The notes under the pieces: model-generated | The model's input: the letters and a program-made list of their open reading frames with translations, nothing else | What the model was told of the DNA's origin: nothing | Databases searched by the model: none | DNA from: Bdellovibrionales bacterium | Lineage (GTDB): Bacteria; Bdellovibrionota; UBA1018 | DNA: 64,000 nt | Reading direction: 5' to 3' | NCBI GenBank assembly: GCA_016786465.1 | Contig: JAEUWC010000030.1 | Coordinates: 1 to 64,000, forward strand | Shown: positions 46,218-55,646 of the stretch, piece by piece | Position numbering within the stretch: position 1 is the stretch's first letter | Layout: each line of letters begins with the position of its first letter | Program-made: the position numbers and the translations under genes

Positions 46218-48170
46218 TTATGGAGTGGTGACTGGCGTACCCGAACTATTTAGATGGGTATTGCACGAGCCCCCCTGCTTTTCGACCGTTTTGGCATCGA
46301 CCTGCTGGTCAAACTCGCGGAATCGATTTCGCCGTACGGCTTCCTCGGCAACGGACCTGGGTGACTCGTTATAAAGCGCCAGAATCATCGCAGTCAGCTC
46401 TTCTGCGACATACGCATCTCGAAACGAAGCGATATACTCTTGGTTACTTTCTGCGCCTTCACTGAAATTGAATGATCCGATGATCGCGATTCGAGCGCCT
46501 TCGTCGCCGGTCACCAATTCCTTAATGTGAATCTTCGAGGTGACCTGAAAACTTTTGTCGCCCACTTGAACCGATTTCGTTCCATAGATTCTTGGCGCAA
46601 TTCGGATCGACTTACGAAACTCTTCGAAGCCTTCCTTGCCCATCAGCTCAATCCATTTCGAGTTCGGAATCTCAACGTAACGCTTGCTGTCGCCTTCTCC
46701 CTGAAGTTCCATTCCCGACATAGCCAAGAAGACGCTCCAGAACTGCATCGCAAACGGCGTATCGCCCACGGACTTAAAGTCGAACTTTTTCCCGGCACGA
46801 ATCGCGGCGGTTGCGTGATCGAACAAGGCACTTTCGACGTTCTTCGATGAAGTTGCAAACTGACCCATGATCACCGGCCCTGTGGTTTCACGAAGTGCTG
46901 ATCCGATCACGTTGTTGTTGATGTTGTTGAAGGCGCCGTTAGGACTAAATGAAAGTTGAAGGTAAGGCTTGGTGTATTCCTTTCCTTTGGTTGCCTTTTT
47001 CGAAGTCGGGACACCGTAGATTCGGTATGTGCCGCCCAAGGGGTATTCGCCCCCGCGAAGCTTATAGACGATGGTCTTGATCAGTTCGTGGTGAATTACC
47101 AGTGCAGCCATTTGGCTTTGCAAAGTGATGACGTGGTTCGCATTAGGAATGGATTCCTTAGGACGCTGTTCGGCCGGGATGTCTTTCAGATCGCCTTCTG
47201 GGCCACTGCAAGATTGGGTCAGGTTTCCGGTCGACATCAACACGCGCGCTGATTCGGCAGAACCCCAGTCAGCAACAGCCAGCTTTTGGTGATTCAGGCC
47301 GACGCTATCGACGGCTTCGATGACATAATTCTTGTTCTTTGCCGCTGACATTGCAGCTTTGATCTTGTCGAAAACCGCCTTCACTTCTGGGCGCGCTTCA
47401 ATCACACCCTTGTCGATGCCGATATAGATTTCCTTGAGTTTTCCGCGGCCCTTGGTTCGGGCAATGATCGCGTCGGCGACGTCCATCAAATCAAAGTCAA
47501 ACACGTTCAAAGCAAACTGGCTTTTTGCACCCTTCACGATGTCGATCCAAGTCTGCTTTAGGTTTGAAGCGGGAATGGTCACATCGCCCTTTTTGTACGG
47601 GTGGTTTGCGTACATTTTTAGGTCGGTGTATCCGGCGACCAGATCTTCATTCATGATCAACGCGGAAACTGGATTTCCAAGCCTTACGAAGCGTTGGCGG
47701 ATGTCGCCGCTGGCCACTAGTTCCTTGAATCTTTTTCTCCACGCCTTTCGTGCTTCCTTGTCGGTTGCAGATTCAGCGGTGTCTTCACCAGCGGTTCTGG
47801 GAATCGTCTTTAGATATTCTTTGATCGGATCGATCATGTCAGGCGCTTCTCGAAGCAACATCATGAACTGTGTCTCGGTAACATCTAACGTGTTCGGAAT
47901 GACGACGGATGGATCTGCAGCAACGATGTTCTCAGCAATTTCTCTGAGTTCTTCTTTGAAAAGTTCGCGCAAAAATTTTCGTACAGGTTTGCGAGTCAGC
48001 GTCTCGCGGGCAATTTCAAGGAGCGGTTCCCAGCCGGACGCTTCGTAGGCAATCTTCCGATTGATGACTGTCGGCTTCGCATAGGACCAATCGTAGCTCG
48101 TGAATCCAATCAGGTTCGCTAGAAGTCCAAGCGTTACCCAACGGTAAGTTCGTGAACTGAGTGCGCGCAT
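46218..48170 (-). CDS. Exported phospholipase D-like protein
   Basis: This 650-residue protein has an N-terminal signal sequence (ANLIGFTSYDWSYA). Two HKD-type sites are seen: HQKLAVADWGSAESARV (about residue 294) and HIKELVTGDEG followed by IGSFNFSEG (about residue 550). The spacing H-x-K-x4-D holds in the first. In the second, H-x-K and GSxN are kept with a one-residue longer spacer. So it belongs to the PLD superfamily, which cuts phosphodiester bonds in lipids or nucleic acids; the substrate is unknown. It is third of four minus-strand genes starting at 50162. Confidence 0.85.
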   Translation of the reverse strand: MRALSSRTYRWVTLGLLANLIGFTSYDWSYAKPTVINRKIAYEASGWEPLLEIARETLTRKPVRKFLRELFKEELREIAENIVAADPSVVIPNTLDVTETQFMMLLREAPDMIDPIKEYLKTIPRTAGEDTAESATDKEARKAWRKRFKELVASGDIRQRFVRLGNPVSALIMNEDLVAGYTDLKMYANHPYKKGDVTIPASNLKQTWIDIVKGAKSQFALNVFDFDLMDVADAIIARTKGRGKLKEIYIGIDKGVIEARPEVKAVFDKIKAAMSAAKNKNYVIEAVDSVGLNHQKLAVADWGSAESARVLMSTGNLTQSCSGPEGDLKDIPAEQRPKESIPNANHVITLQSQMAALVIHHELIKTIVYKLRGGEYPLGGTYRIYGVPTSKKATKGKEYTKPYLQLSFSPNGAFNNINNNVIGSALRETTGPVIMGQFATSSKNVESALFDHATAAIRAGKKFDFKSVGDTPFAMQFWSVFLAMSGMELQGEGDSKRYVEIPNSKWIELMGKEGFEEFRKSIRIAPRIYGTKSVQVGDKSFQVTSKIHIKELVTGDEGARIAIIGSFNFSEGAESNQEYIASFRDAYVAEELTAMILALYNESPRSVAEEAVRRNRFREFDQQVDAKTVEKQGGSCNTHLNSSGTPVTTP

Positions 48171-48231
48171 AAAAGTCTCCCTGCAAATATTCTAGGCGGA
48201 AGACTTTTGGGCGTCGATCGGCAATGATTGC

Positions 48232-48768
48232 CTACTTCAGCGCCGCTATATTCGCGAGGCCATCGTTGAAATCCTTCATGATGGCGTTCTCAAAATTGAA
48301 AACAATCCAGAAGACTTTGCCCAGGAAGGGATTGTCCCCCGACATGGTCCAGGTGGTTTTGCAAACCGACGGCCCTGTAGCAACTAAGTCAAACTGCCCC
48401 ATGGACTTTGAATCCCAGCCTTCAAACGAAAGTTCGTACTGAAGCATAGTCCCTTGGCGAAAATCAGTGATTCGTGCCGAACCATTTCCCGTTTTTTTGC
48501 TTTCCCAGGACAGCTTCGCGCCAGGACCCGTGATTTGTGCCGAATCCAGCTTGTAACGGGTTTCAGCATCATACTTTTTCCAGGGCGACCAGGATTCCCA
48601 CTTGTCCAACTGTGCAACTAGGTCAAAGACCTGGTCGCAGGACTTTGGCAATTCCCGGGTTACTGGAATCGAATAATGAGTTGGAACACGCGAAGCTTTA
48701 AACGCAAGCGCGGCGAGCCCTAGCAAAAGCAAACCTAGAAGACCCAGTAGAACTTTCTTCATCGTCAT
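48232..48768 (-). CDS. SRPBCC-fold membrane-anchored protein
   Basis: This 178-residue protein has an N-terminal hydrophobic anchor or signal ([20 protein letters not shown]), then an SRPBCC/START-like ligand-binding domain ([35 protein letters not shown], a typical polyketide-cyclase start). It probably binds a hydrophobic ligand at the periplasmic face. ATGA overlap with lipoprotein B upstream shows translational coupling, and the PLD-like gene follows by 61 nt. The ligand is not predictable. Confidence 0.8.
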   Translation of the reverse strand: MTMKKVLLGLLGLLLLGLAALAFKASRVPTHYSIPVTRELPKSCDQVFDLVAQLDKWESWSPWKKYDAETRYKLDSAQITGPGAKLSWESKKTGNGSARITDFRQGTMLQYELSFEGWDSKSMGQFDLVATGPSVCKTTWTMSGDNPFLGKVFWIVFNFENAIMKDFNDGLANIAALK

Positions 48769-50162
48769 TTACAGAACTTCGTTTTCTGAAACTGGGCCAA
48801 AAGACTGTTTGCGTCTTGTTGACTGATCAGCACTTGGTCTTGAAGCCAGCCATTGGTGTCGCTGACCACAACCCATCCGGACTGAGGTGCAAAGACTTGA
48901 ACCACTTTGCAATTCGCTAAAGGGGCCATTTTGCATAGGCCGTCTTTCACCAAAAGATCTGCTAAATCAGAAGCGCCGACAGGATCCGAAAACCCCATTG
49001 CCGAAAGATCGTTGTTTCCAACTGCGGCGTAGAAACCTGCGTAAGTTCCTGAACGTGCTGTTGAACGGAAACGCATGCTACAAGTTTCGGGCTTGCGCTG
49101 CGACGTGCAGCGGGAACGGATTTCGTCGATGGCATCTTTCAAGGTTTTTTCAGATCGGGTGACCAGTGCCTTACGATTTGCGATCGGCAGGTAGCCTTCC
49201 CACTTCGATCCGGGTCCGATGTAACGGACGCGGCAGTAGTTGTCTGCTGGCGCGCCGGCAAGAACAGTTTTTTCGTCGACTACTGGAAAATCTGGGAACG
49301 CAGGAGCCACAGTCGCCGTAGGTGACGGAGTCACGGTTGGAGTAACCGTCGGAGTCGGCGTCGCTGTAGGTGATGGCGTCACGGTTGGGGTGACCGTCGG
49401 AGTCGGCGTCGCCGTAGGTGATGGCGTTGCGGTCGGTGTCACAGTGGGTGACGGCGTTGCGGTCGGTGTCACAGTGGGTGACGGCGTCGCGGTTGGAGTA
49501 ACCGTCGGAGTCGGCGTCGCTGTAGGTGATGGCGTCACGGTTGGGCTCGCTGTCGGAGTGACCGTTGGTGTCGAAGTCGGCGTCGCTGTAGGTGATGGCG
49601 TCACGGTTGTGGTCGCGGTCGGCGTCGCTGTAGGTGATGGCGTCACGGTTGGGCTCACTGTCGGAGTGACCGTTGGAGTCGAAGTCGGTGTCGCTGTAGG
49701 AGACGGTGTCACTGTAGGCGTCGCCGTTGGAGTCGAAGTCGGGGTTACAGTCGGAGTAACCGTTGGCGTCGCAGTGGGCGATGGCGTCACTGTGGGTGTC
49801 CCCGTTGGAGTAATCGAAGGAGTCGGGGTGACCGTCGGCCACGTCGATGGGCGTCCACTTGGAAGCCCCGTCGGATCGGGTGATGCCTGGGATACCGGTG
49901 GTGCTTTGACCTCTAGCGGTCTTGCAAAAAGTCGAGCTTTCTCGTCATCCGTCATGCCGCATTCGTCAGCAAATCGATTCAATTGCTCTTGATTCAGTCT
50001 TGAGAATGCCCACGAATCACCTTGGTTGGCTCGGTCGACCAAAGGCTTGATTCTTTCGTCATAGCAGGCCTTCTTTTCTTGAAAGGTATCTGCACCGCAT
50101 GAAGCGAGGATTAGAGCCAGGGACGCGCTACTCGAGGCGACGACGAAGTTTCTTCTCAGCAT
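48765..50162 (-). CDS. TP-repeat lipoprotein B
   Basis: This 465-residue lipoprotein has lipobox LASC (Cys about residue 22), a helical head ([17 protein letters not shown], matching [17 protein letters not shown] in lipoprotein A), then a long [10 protein letters not shown] stalk (about residues 110-280). Its C-terminal domain has [34 protein letters not shown] and [11 protein letters not shown], closely like lipoprotein A. The two paralogues bracket the SRPBCC and PLD-like genes. The stalk repeats differ in sequence, so they expanded separately. It heads the four-gene cluster. Confidence 0.85.
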   Translation of the reverse strand: MLRRNFVVASSSASLALILASCGADTFQEKKACYDERIKPLVDRANQGDSWAFSRLNQEQLNRFADECGMTDDEKARLFARPLEVKAPPVSQASPDPTGLPSGRPSTWPTVTPTPSITPTGTPTVTPSPTATPTVTPTVTPTSTPTATPTVTPSPTATPTSTPTVTPTVSPTVTPSPTATPTATTTVTPSPTATPTSTPTVTPTASPTVTPSPTATPTPTVTPTATPSPTVTPTATPSPTVTPTATPSPTATPTPTVTPTVTPSPTATPTPTVTPTVTPSPTATVAPAFPDFPVVDEKTVLAGAPADNYCRVRYIGPGSKWEGYLPIANRKALVTRSEKTLKDAIDEIRSRCTSQRKPETCSMRFRSTARSGTYAGFYAAVGNNDLSAMGFSDPVGASDLADLLVKDGLCKMAPLANCKVVQVFAPQSGWVVVSDTNGWLQDQVLISQQDANSLLAQFQKTKFCK

Positions 50163-50269
50163 CCGCAGGACGCTAGCAGAATGTTCGCGTACGTCAAGGC
50201 GGCCTGGGCAAATTCTGCCGTCTAGGATTTTTGATTTTCGCGCGTAAACTAGTCAGTGGGAGAATTTCT

Positions 50270-50716
50270 ATGGCGTCTGTTGAATCCGCTAACCGTGCGA
50301 AACAAATCGGTCTGGAAATGTACTACGACGAAGAGAAATTTGAGCGTGAAGCAGCGCGACGGAAAAACGTACACCAGCAAGAGCTTGCAGCGCTAGATCA
50401 ACAGCACCAGGAATCCGTCGATAAAATGGTGAAGGCGCAGGAAGAACAGCGCGACCAATTGCGAAAAGATTACGAAGTCGAGATTTCTCGATTAGGTGAA
50501 GCGTACGCGAAGGAAATGGAATCGCAACGCAAGGCAATGGACGACGAAATTCAAAACGAAAGAAAAAGTCGCGAAGTCGAATTCAATAAGATTCAAGAAC
50601 GCGAAAATGCGCGCGTCGAGTCTTACCGCAAGAACCAAGAACTAGTTCTTGAGAAGCTTCAGCAAAAGCACCAAATGGCGCTAGATGACATGGAGAAGCA
50701 CGGAAAGAGCGTCTAG
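50270..50716 (+). CDS. Coiled-coil protein, unknown
   Basis: This 148-residue protein is almost all charged heptads (residues 20-145, rich in Glu, Lys, Gln and Arg), so it forms a long coiled coil. The ATG at 50270 follows a GGGAGA site; an upstream in-frame start at 50231 is less likely. No signal peptide, so it is cytoplasmic. Its stop TAG interlocks with that of the convergent membrane protein (CTAG 50713-50716). Function unknown; a structural or scaffold role is possible. Confidence 0.65.
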   Translation: MASVESANRAKQIGLEMYYDEEKFEREAARRKNVHQQELAALDQQHQESVDKMVKAQEEQRDQLRKDYEVEISRLGEAYAKEMESQRKAMDDEIQNERKSREVEFNKIQERENARVESYRKNQELVLEKLQQKHQMALDDMEKHGKSV

Positions 50717-51234
50717 TTCTTTCGGAGCATCTTGTCAAAAACCGCAACCGTCGCCAGTGAAAAGCCAAACACCAGGTTCAGTGCCAGACCCGCACCGCGG
50801 TGCAGAGCCAGTGCATTCCAGCCCTGAAAACTTTGCGAAAAAAGGCAGAAAATAAAAACCCAGCTGAAAGTTCCCCAGACGAATCCGGTGCCCAAAAGCA
50901 CGCTGAGGTGATTTTTCACCGAAAAATGCGCATATGCGACGCCTAAAACAGCGGCCAGGATCGAATGCCCAATGGCACCGGTCAAAATCGCTCCGATGTG
51001 CATTCCAGATTCAGTAGCGCTACTGCCTAAAAGTGCTGCAGCTACAGCTTTGATGGGGAAGTAAAGTTCCAGTCCAGCGGCTGCGGAAAAAATCATCGCA
51101 ACAGCCATGGCGATCCATCCAGCGGTCAAGCCGCCCATTGCGCCGGCAATCCAGCGAGTAGGATCAATCTTCAGCCACATTTCGATCAAGTTGATATCGC
51201 CTTCTTCGTTGTGCATGACTTCAATCATTGTCAT
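50713..51234 (-). CDS. Small multi-pass membrane protein
   Basis: This 173-residue protein has a hydrophilic, acidic N-terminus of about 28 residues, then four hydrophobic segments (about 32-53, 60-72, 80-103 and 112-135) and one near 148-165. The rest is loop. I do not recognise a family. Divergent from the next gene with a 21-nt gap, so both share a promoter region. Confidence 0.65.
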   Translation of the reverse strand: MTMIEVMHNEEGDINLIEMWLKIDPTRWIAGAMGGLTAGWIAMAVAMIFSAAAGLELYFPIKAVAAALLGSSATESGMHIGAILTGAIGHSILAAVLGVAYAHFSVKNHLSVLLGTGFVWGTFSWVFIFCLFSQSFQGWNALALHRGAGLALNLVFGFSLATVAVFDKMLRKN

Positions 51235-51255
51235 GATTCGGGAATCTTTTCTAGT

Positions 51256-51981
51256 ATGGAACTTGATCTTCGCCCCAGATTTCTACCGGACCGCGACTTG
51301 AATCGGGAATGGCCCTTCGAGGGACGGGTCCTTGCGTCGTGGATTTTGAAAGGGCTTCCCGTTCCTCCGATTGCGTGTTTCGCCCGCACCGCTTCGCAGA
51401 CGTGGATGAAGCTTGAACGCGATCGGCTTGAATCCCTAAATGAAGCTTTTCCGGGCGTGAAGATGACATCCGTTGTCGAAACCTTGTGGAATCTTTTGGC
51501 TGGGCGCAAAGATTGGCCGCTTCAGTTCCGGACGTCAGACACGGCCATCATTGTCGACGAAGCCAATCCAGAAAAACTTTTGCGCGCCCTAGGAGAATTG
51601 ATGGCCCCCGTCAAAGCCCAAGGTGCAACCGAGCTTCCCGTCTTGGTTCAGGCCGTCGTCGACGTCGCCCAATCACAAAGGGGTTCTTGGAAAGTTTCGA
51701 CTGCGGGACTTTCCAAGATTCTGAAAAGTGAATCAGGCCTGGATCGCGTTCTCAGTCGCTTGGGAATAGGGAAACAGGCGGCCCGGAAGTTCTTTCAAGC
51801 GCAGTTTCCAAATGTCGATGTGGGAAACGCCGAAAATCAGCGAACCCTGGTCTTTGCTGCTGAAATCGCAGCGCGCGTCTGCGCCAGTCAACTAACGCAA
51901 AGCGAAACCGCTTTTGCCATCGAATGGGCTTGGGACCGAGAACATTTCTTTTTAACCGGGTTTAGATCGATAATCATTTGA
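51256..51981 (+). CDS. Conserved protein of unknown function (241 aa)
   Basis: The family is not recognised. From the ATG at 51256 the protein has 241 residues, is cytoplasmic and has an alpha-rich pattern. A segment SSVVETLWNLLAGRKDWPLQFRTSDTAIIVDE-like region suggests an alpha/beta fold, and the C-terminal KILKSESGLDRVLSRLGIGKQAARKFF could be helical. It heads a four-gene operon with HAD, amidohydrolase and creatininase genes (overlaps or gaps of a few nt). Confidence 0.6.
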   Translation: MELDLRPRFLPDRDLNREWPFEGRVLASWILKGLPVPPIACFARTASQTWMKLERDRLESLNEAFPGVKMTSVVETLWNLLAGRKDWPLQFRTSDTAIIVDEANPEKLLRALGELMAPVKAQGATELPVLVQAVVDVAQSQRGSWKVSTAGLSKILKSESGLDRVLSRLGIGKQAARKFFQAQFPNVDVGNAENQRTLVFAAEIAARVCASQLTQSETAFAIEWAWDREHFFLTGFRSIII

Positions 51982-51983
51982 GG

Positions 51984-52763
51984 ATGTCGGCGCCATCGTT
52001 TCAACAAATCACCATCGACCTGGACGGGACCTTGGTTCAGTTCCGAGAAATTCCTGCGGGCACTGAATTTATTCTGCGGTCGGTTCGCAAATTTTCCCGC
52101 GACCCCAAGTCCGATAATCCTTCTTGGATTCGTTCCTTGAAGGGGCTTCGAGACATCAAGAACGAATTGAAACGCCCGTCGATTTTTTCCGAGTATCCGG
52201 AAGCCACCAACATGGAAAGGTCTGCGATCGTATTTGCAGAACGTCTAGAAATTCCCGTTGAGGAAGCCAAGACCGTTTTACTTCGAGTCATGCGCGAAGT
52301 TTTTCCAAAAATTTCTCGTTACTTTGCACCCATTCCCGGCGCGCCTGAATTCATCCAGTGGGCCAAGGGAAAATTGCCGCTGACACTTGCGACCAATCCC
52401 GTTTGGCCCAAGGACTTGGTTGAACACCGTGTAAGGTGGGCGGCAGTTGACCCCGCATCTTTTCAGTTCATCACCCATGCCGAAAACATGCATGCGACAA
52501 AACCCACGGGGCACTACTACCGCGAACTTTTGAAACATATTTCGGCGCTTGCACCTTTGAATTCTCCGGCAGATTGCCTTCACATCGGAAACGAACTGAT
52601 CATGGATCTTCCGGCCACACGTGTTGGAATTCCCACTTTCATCATTCAACCGGGCGTGCCTTTTCAAAAGATTCAGAATGCCAGGGGTGAACTTGCCCCG
52701 GCTTGGACGGGAAGCTTCAAGGATCTTCAGAACTTCATCCAGGAAGGATTGTCGAAATCGTGA
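51984..52763 (+). CDS. HAD-superfamily hydrolase
   Basis: This 259-residue HAD phosphatase-type protein has motif I DLDGTLVQF, a helical cap (about residues 25-110), motif II TNPVW, a lysine near ENMHATKPTGHYY for motif III and motif IV HIGNELIMD. It removes phosphate from an unknown substrate. ATG at 51984 is chosen; a TTG at 51978 is an alternative since GAGG lies very close to the ATG. Its stop overlaps the next start (GTGA). Confidence 0.8.
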   Translation: MSAPSFQQITIDLDGTLVQFREIPAGTEFILRSVRKFSRDPKSDNPSWIRSLKGLRDIKNELKRPSIFSEYPEATNMERSAIVFAERLEIPVEEAKTVLLRVMREVFPKISRYFAPIPGAPEFIQWAKGKLPLTLATNPVWPKDLVEHRVRWAAVDPASFQFITHAENMHATKPTGHYYRELLKHISALAPLNSPADCLHIGNELIMDLPATRVGIPTFIIQPGVPFQKIQNARGELAPAWTGSFKDLQNFIQEGLSKS

Positions 52764-53677
52764 CCTTCGATTTTCACGTTCATATCTTTCGCCTTCCGCG
52801 CTTTGCGGAAAATTTGCAGGAACTTCGTAAGCAAAGCCGCTTGGCCCTTCGCCCCGTCAGCTGGGGATTTCACCGCCTTCAGACTTTGATGCGAATTTTG
52901 CCGGATCCGATTCGAAAGACGGTGGATGAAGTCGGCGCCCTGGCACCGATTCCAATGTTGATGATCGAATCCACGGCTCGCGATTTGACCGAAGCGATGC
53001 AGGAAAATCAGGTGGATCATTGCCTGGTGATCGCGACGCCGCCGTTGGTTTCAAACGAATACGTCTTAGAAGTCTGTTCTAGGAATCCAAAACTAATCGC
53101 TGCCGTGAACATTCCACCTGGAACGCCAAAGCCAGCGCAGCTACTTCGCAAGTACGTTGAAAAGGGCGCTCGCGCGCTGAAGATCCATTCGGCGATGGAC
53201 GGCGGCCCGATCGGGGCACCACGGTACCTTGCGCTTTTGAAAGCAGCGGACGAATTGAAGCTTCCAGTGGTCCTTCACACCGGCTGCATTCAAAATCACG
53301 TTCTTTATAAAAGCCCCGAAGCCGGCTTGGTAGAAAACTTTGAACCCTGGTTTCAGAAGTTTCCGAATCTGAAGTTCATTTTGGCGCATATGAATTATCA
53401 CCAACCTGATCGGGCGATGGATATGGCCGAAAGATATTCGAATGTATATGTCGATACTTCTTGGCAGCCTTCCGAAGTCATCGGCGAAGCTGTCAGGCGT
53501 CTGGGCGCTGAACGTGTGCTTTTTGCAACGGACTGGCCGTTTGCCGGCAATAACTTCAGTGTCGGTATTAACCGCGTTCAGGCTTGCATCGAAGCCGGTA
53601 CGCTGGATCAGCATCAGGCAGCCATGATCCTTGGAAAGAACGCGATGAGAATACTGGGGCTTCCTCATGGCGACTGA
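52760..53677 (+). CDS. Amidohydrolase-2 family metal-dependent hydrolase
   Basis: This TIM-barrel amidohydrolase has 305 residues. The GTG start at 52760 gives MTFDFHVHIF with the metal-binding HxH at the very start. Later come VVLHTGCI (His), FILAHMNYH (His) and FATDWPF (Asp), all matching the amidohydrolase_2 family (decarboxylase/hydrolase group). A cytoplasmic enzyme. The GTGA overlap with the HAD gene and an 11-nt overlap with the creatininase gene show tight coupling. The substrate is unknown. Confidence 0.85.
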   Translation: MTFDFHVHIFRLPRFAENLQELRKQSRLALRPVSWGFHRLQTLMRILPDPIRKTVDEVGALAPIPMLMIESTARDLTEAMQENQVDHCLVIATPPLVSNEYVLEVCSRNPKLIAAVNIPPGTPKPAQLLRKYVEKGARALKIHSAMDGGPIGAPRYLALLKAADELKLPVVLHTGCIQNHVLYKSPEAGLVENFEPWFQKFPNLKFILAHMNYHQPDRAMDMAERYSNVYVDTSWQPSEVIGEAVRRLGAERVLFATDWPFAGNNFSVGINRVQACIEAGTLDQHQAAMILGKNAMRILGLPHGD

Positions 53678-54572
53678 ATTTTTCACTTTGGCCAAAGATC
53701 AAATTGATCGTTTGCCCCGGGATAAAACGGTTTTCTTCATTCCCGTTGGACCTATGGAAGACCACGGCCCACACCTTCCCGTGGGCCTGGACGGGTTGAT
53801 TGCGCTGAACCTTTGCAAGCGGATGGCTGAAAAATTGGAAGCTGAAAAATCAGGGTGGCATTCGGTGATTCTTCCCAATGTGCCCATCGGCGTTGAAACC
53901 AACACATCGGTTCTAAGGCTTAAGGTAAGATCCCACGTACTTCGCGACTACCTGATTGATCTTTGTGAAGGATTACATCACGCCGGATTTCGTTACTTTG
54001 TTTGCTTCACGGGTCATCCCGGCCCGAAGCAATTGACGACGATCGAAGAAGCGTCAGTCTGGCTTCGCCGCCGAACGGGGGGATTCTTTTCCCGTAAAGG
54101 AGCGGTCCTGGTTTCCGCGATGTCGGGGTTGGTGACCCGAAAGCAGGTCATGAAGTCGCCTTTGAATCTGGATCCGGAAGAACACGGTGGGGCATTGGAT
54201 ACTTCGATCGCGCAGGTCGTGGCGCCTTCGCTGGTGGGTGGGCAGTTTCGTGAACTTCAGCCGCGCATCCTTCCGAAGTCGGCGTGGCAAAGAAACTGGT
54301 TGCGCAAAAGAAATGCGCTTGAAGGTTATTGGGGATCACCGGCAACCGCCGATGTGAAAGCGGGTGAACACTGGCTTAAGGAAACGGTCGACGCGATTTT
54401 TCCAAAACTTCAGTCGGTTCTTTCGGGCGACCCCGTCGTCACCCATTTTAAATCTTGGTATTCAGTGATTCCAGCGAATCGAAGCCTTTTTCGGGTTTGG
54501 CTTCTTTTCTGGTTGGTCCTTTTTTTGGTCGGCGCTTGGATCTTGGTGGTTCTGGGATCGTTTGATGCTTAG
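53667..54572 (+). CDS. Creatininase-family hydrolase with C-terminal membrane anchor
   Basis: This 301-residue creatininase-fold hydrolase has the metal signature MEDHGPHLPVGLD, then FTGHPGPK and EEHGGALDTSIAQ. The matching position in the gene at 9562 reads HAGFFETS, so the Glu here is Asp. The last 25 residues (FRVWLLFWLVLFLVGAWILVVLGSF) form one hydrophobic helix, so the enzyme is tail-anchored with its active site on the cytoplasmic face (inference). Start ATG 53667 overlaps the amidohydrolase by 11 nt. It ends the operon. Confidence 0.8.
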   Translation: MATEFFTLAKDQIDRLPRDKTVFFIPVGPMEDHGPHLPVGLDGLIALNLCKRMAEKLEAEKSGWHSVILPNVPIGVETNTSVLRLKVRSHVLRDYLIDLCEGLHHAGFRYFVCFTGHPGPKQLTTIEEASVWLRRRTGGFFSRKGAVLVSAMSGLVTRKQVMKSPLNLDPEEHGGALDTSIAQVVAPSLVGGQFRELQPRILPKSAWQRNWLRKRNALEGYWGSPATADVKAGEHWLKETVDAIFPKLQSVLSGDPVVTHFKSWYSVIPANRSLFRVWLLFWLVLFLVGAWILVVLGSFDA

Positions 54573-54590
54573 TCGATTTTGACCCGTCGG

Positions 54591-55343
54591 TTATTTCGGT
54601 TCCTTGTAATAAACTTCCTGGTGAATCGATTCTTTCTGAACACCCTTGGCCGTCAGAATGGACTTCACTTCGTCGATCATCGCTCCGCCACCGCAAAGAT
54701 AATAATCGGTTTCGGTCCAAGGATAGTCTTCACCTAGGCTGCGAAGGTAATCGGTCACGCGGCCTTTAAAGCCCGTCCAATTTGGATTTTCTGGGCGTGA
54801 AAGGCAGGGTACCCACTTGAAGTTTTTCCGGCTTTTCACCCATTCCTTCATTTCGGCATCGTAAAGAAGTTCGACGAATTCGCGGCAGCCAAAAAGCATG
54901 GTGGCCGAAGCAGGCATGTTGTTCTTGAAGTATTCGGACAAAATCATGGACCGAAACGGAGCAATCCCGGTTCCTGTCGAAATGAAACAAGCGTGCTTTC
55001 CTGCCTTGGGTTCAAAAACAAAATCGCCATAAGGGGCGTAACCGCGGAAAGTGTCGCCCGGACGAAGTTTATAAAGGTAATTGGTTCCTGGACCGCCTTC
55101 GACCAGCTTCACGCAAAGTTCGATCGGGAACTGTTCTGGATTCGAAGCGATGGAATAGGCGCGACGCAGATCGCGGCCGTTGGGTCCGGCACCCGGAATT
55201 ACGATACTGACGAATTGTCCGGCTTCGAACGCGAGTTGGGCATTGGGATCTGTCTTGCCCTTGGGTTTGAACTTAATTTCGAAAACCGTGGGCGTAAGCA
55301 TGACAAAAGAACTGACTTCACAAAGAAACTCTGACGCGGGCAT
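54591..55343 (-). CDS. Ferredoxin--NADP+ reductase family protein
   Basis: This 250-residue flavoprotein has FAD-binding RRAYSIAS, a NADP-binding STGTGIAPFRSM segment, a CREFVELLYDAEMKEW helix, YLCGGGAMIDEVK and a C-terminal EVYYKEPK. It matches the FNR/Fpr family that moves electrons between NADPH and ferredoxin or flavodoxin. Convergent with the creatininase operon; the gap of 18 nt holds no clear terminator. Confidence 0.92.
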   Translation of the reverse strand: MPASEFLCEVSSFVMLTPTVFEIKFKPKGKTDPNAQLAFEAGQFVSIVIPGAGPNGRDLRRAYSIASNPEQFPIELCVKLVEGGPGTNYLYKLRPGDTFRGYAPYGDFVFEPKAGKHACFISTGTGIAPFRSMILSEYFKNNMPASATMLFGCREFVELLYDAEMKEWVKSRKNFKWVPCLSRPENPNWTGFKGRVTDYLRSLGEDYPWTETDYYLCGGGAMIDEVKSILTAKGVQKESIHQEVYYKEPK

Positions 55344-55384
55344 GGGCCTAGCCTTATCTGATTTGCTTGTGGTAGGGTAGCGTC

Positions 55385-55546
55385 ATGTTCGGACTTAGCT
55401 TAGGCCATCTATTGATCGTTGGAATTGTGGTGCTTCTTTTCGGAAACCGCCGTCTGCCAGAATTGGGACAGGCATTGGGTTCCGGCCTTCGGGCATTCAA
55501 AAAAGGCCTGGAAGGCGACGGCCAAGAAAAAGTGGAAGAAAAGTAA
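55385..55546 (+). CDS. tatA: Sec-independent translocase TatA (53 aa)
   Basis: This short protein begins MFGLSLGHLLIVGIVVLLFG, a single transmembrane helix, then NRRLPELGQALGSGLRAFKKG, the amphipathic helix with the family's FG/GR-LPELG hinge, and an acidic-basic tail. TatA oligomers form the pore for folded proteins. It lies alone, divergent from the ferredoxin reductase, with no tatB or tatC next to it. TAGGGTAG precedes the ATG. Confidence 0.92.
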   Translation: MFGLSLGHLLIVGIVVLLFGNRRLPELGQALGSGLRAFKKGLEGDGQEKVEEK

Positions 55547-55583
55547 GCGCGAAATCACGCGCTGCGCCATTTTCAAAGAAATT

Positions 55584-55613
55584 TTGCACAGATCCCCTTT
55601 AAGCCCCTAAAAT
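55584..55613 (+). promoter_or_regulatory. Candidate sigma-70 promoter for the STAS gene
   Basis: TTGCAC (55584-55589), an 18-nt spacer and TAAAAT (55608-55613) lie 33 nt before the GTG start of the STAS protein. Both boxes are near consensus. Position and spacing only. Confidence 0.45.
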
Positions 55614-55646
55614 ATCTTAGAATACAAGATCCGGGGGTACTTAACT

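Noticed and set aside
49240-49992. Plus-strand Gly/Val repeat reading frame
   Set aside because: Antisense of the stalk of lipoprotein B, same reasoning.
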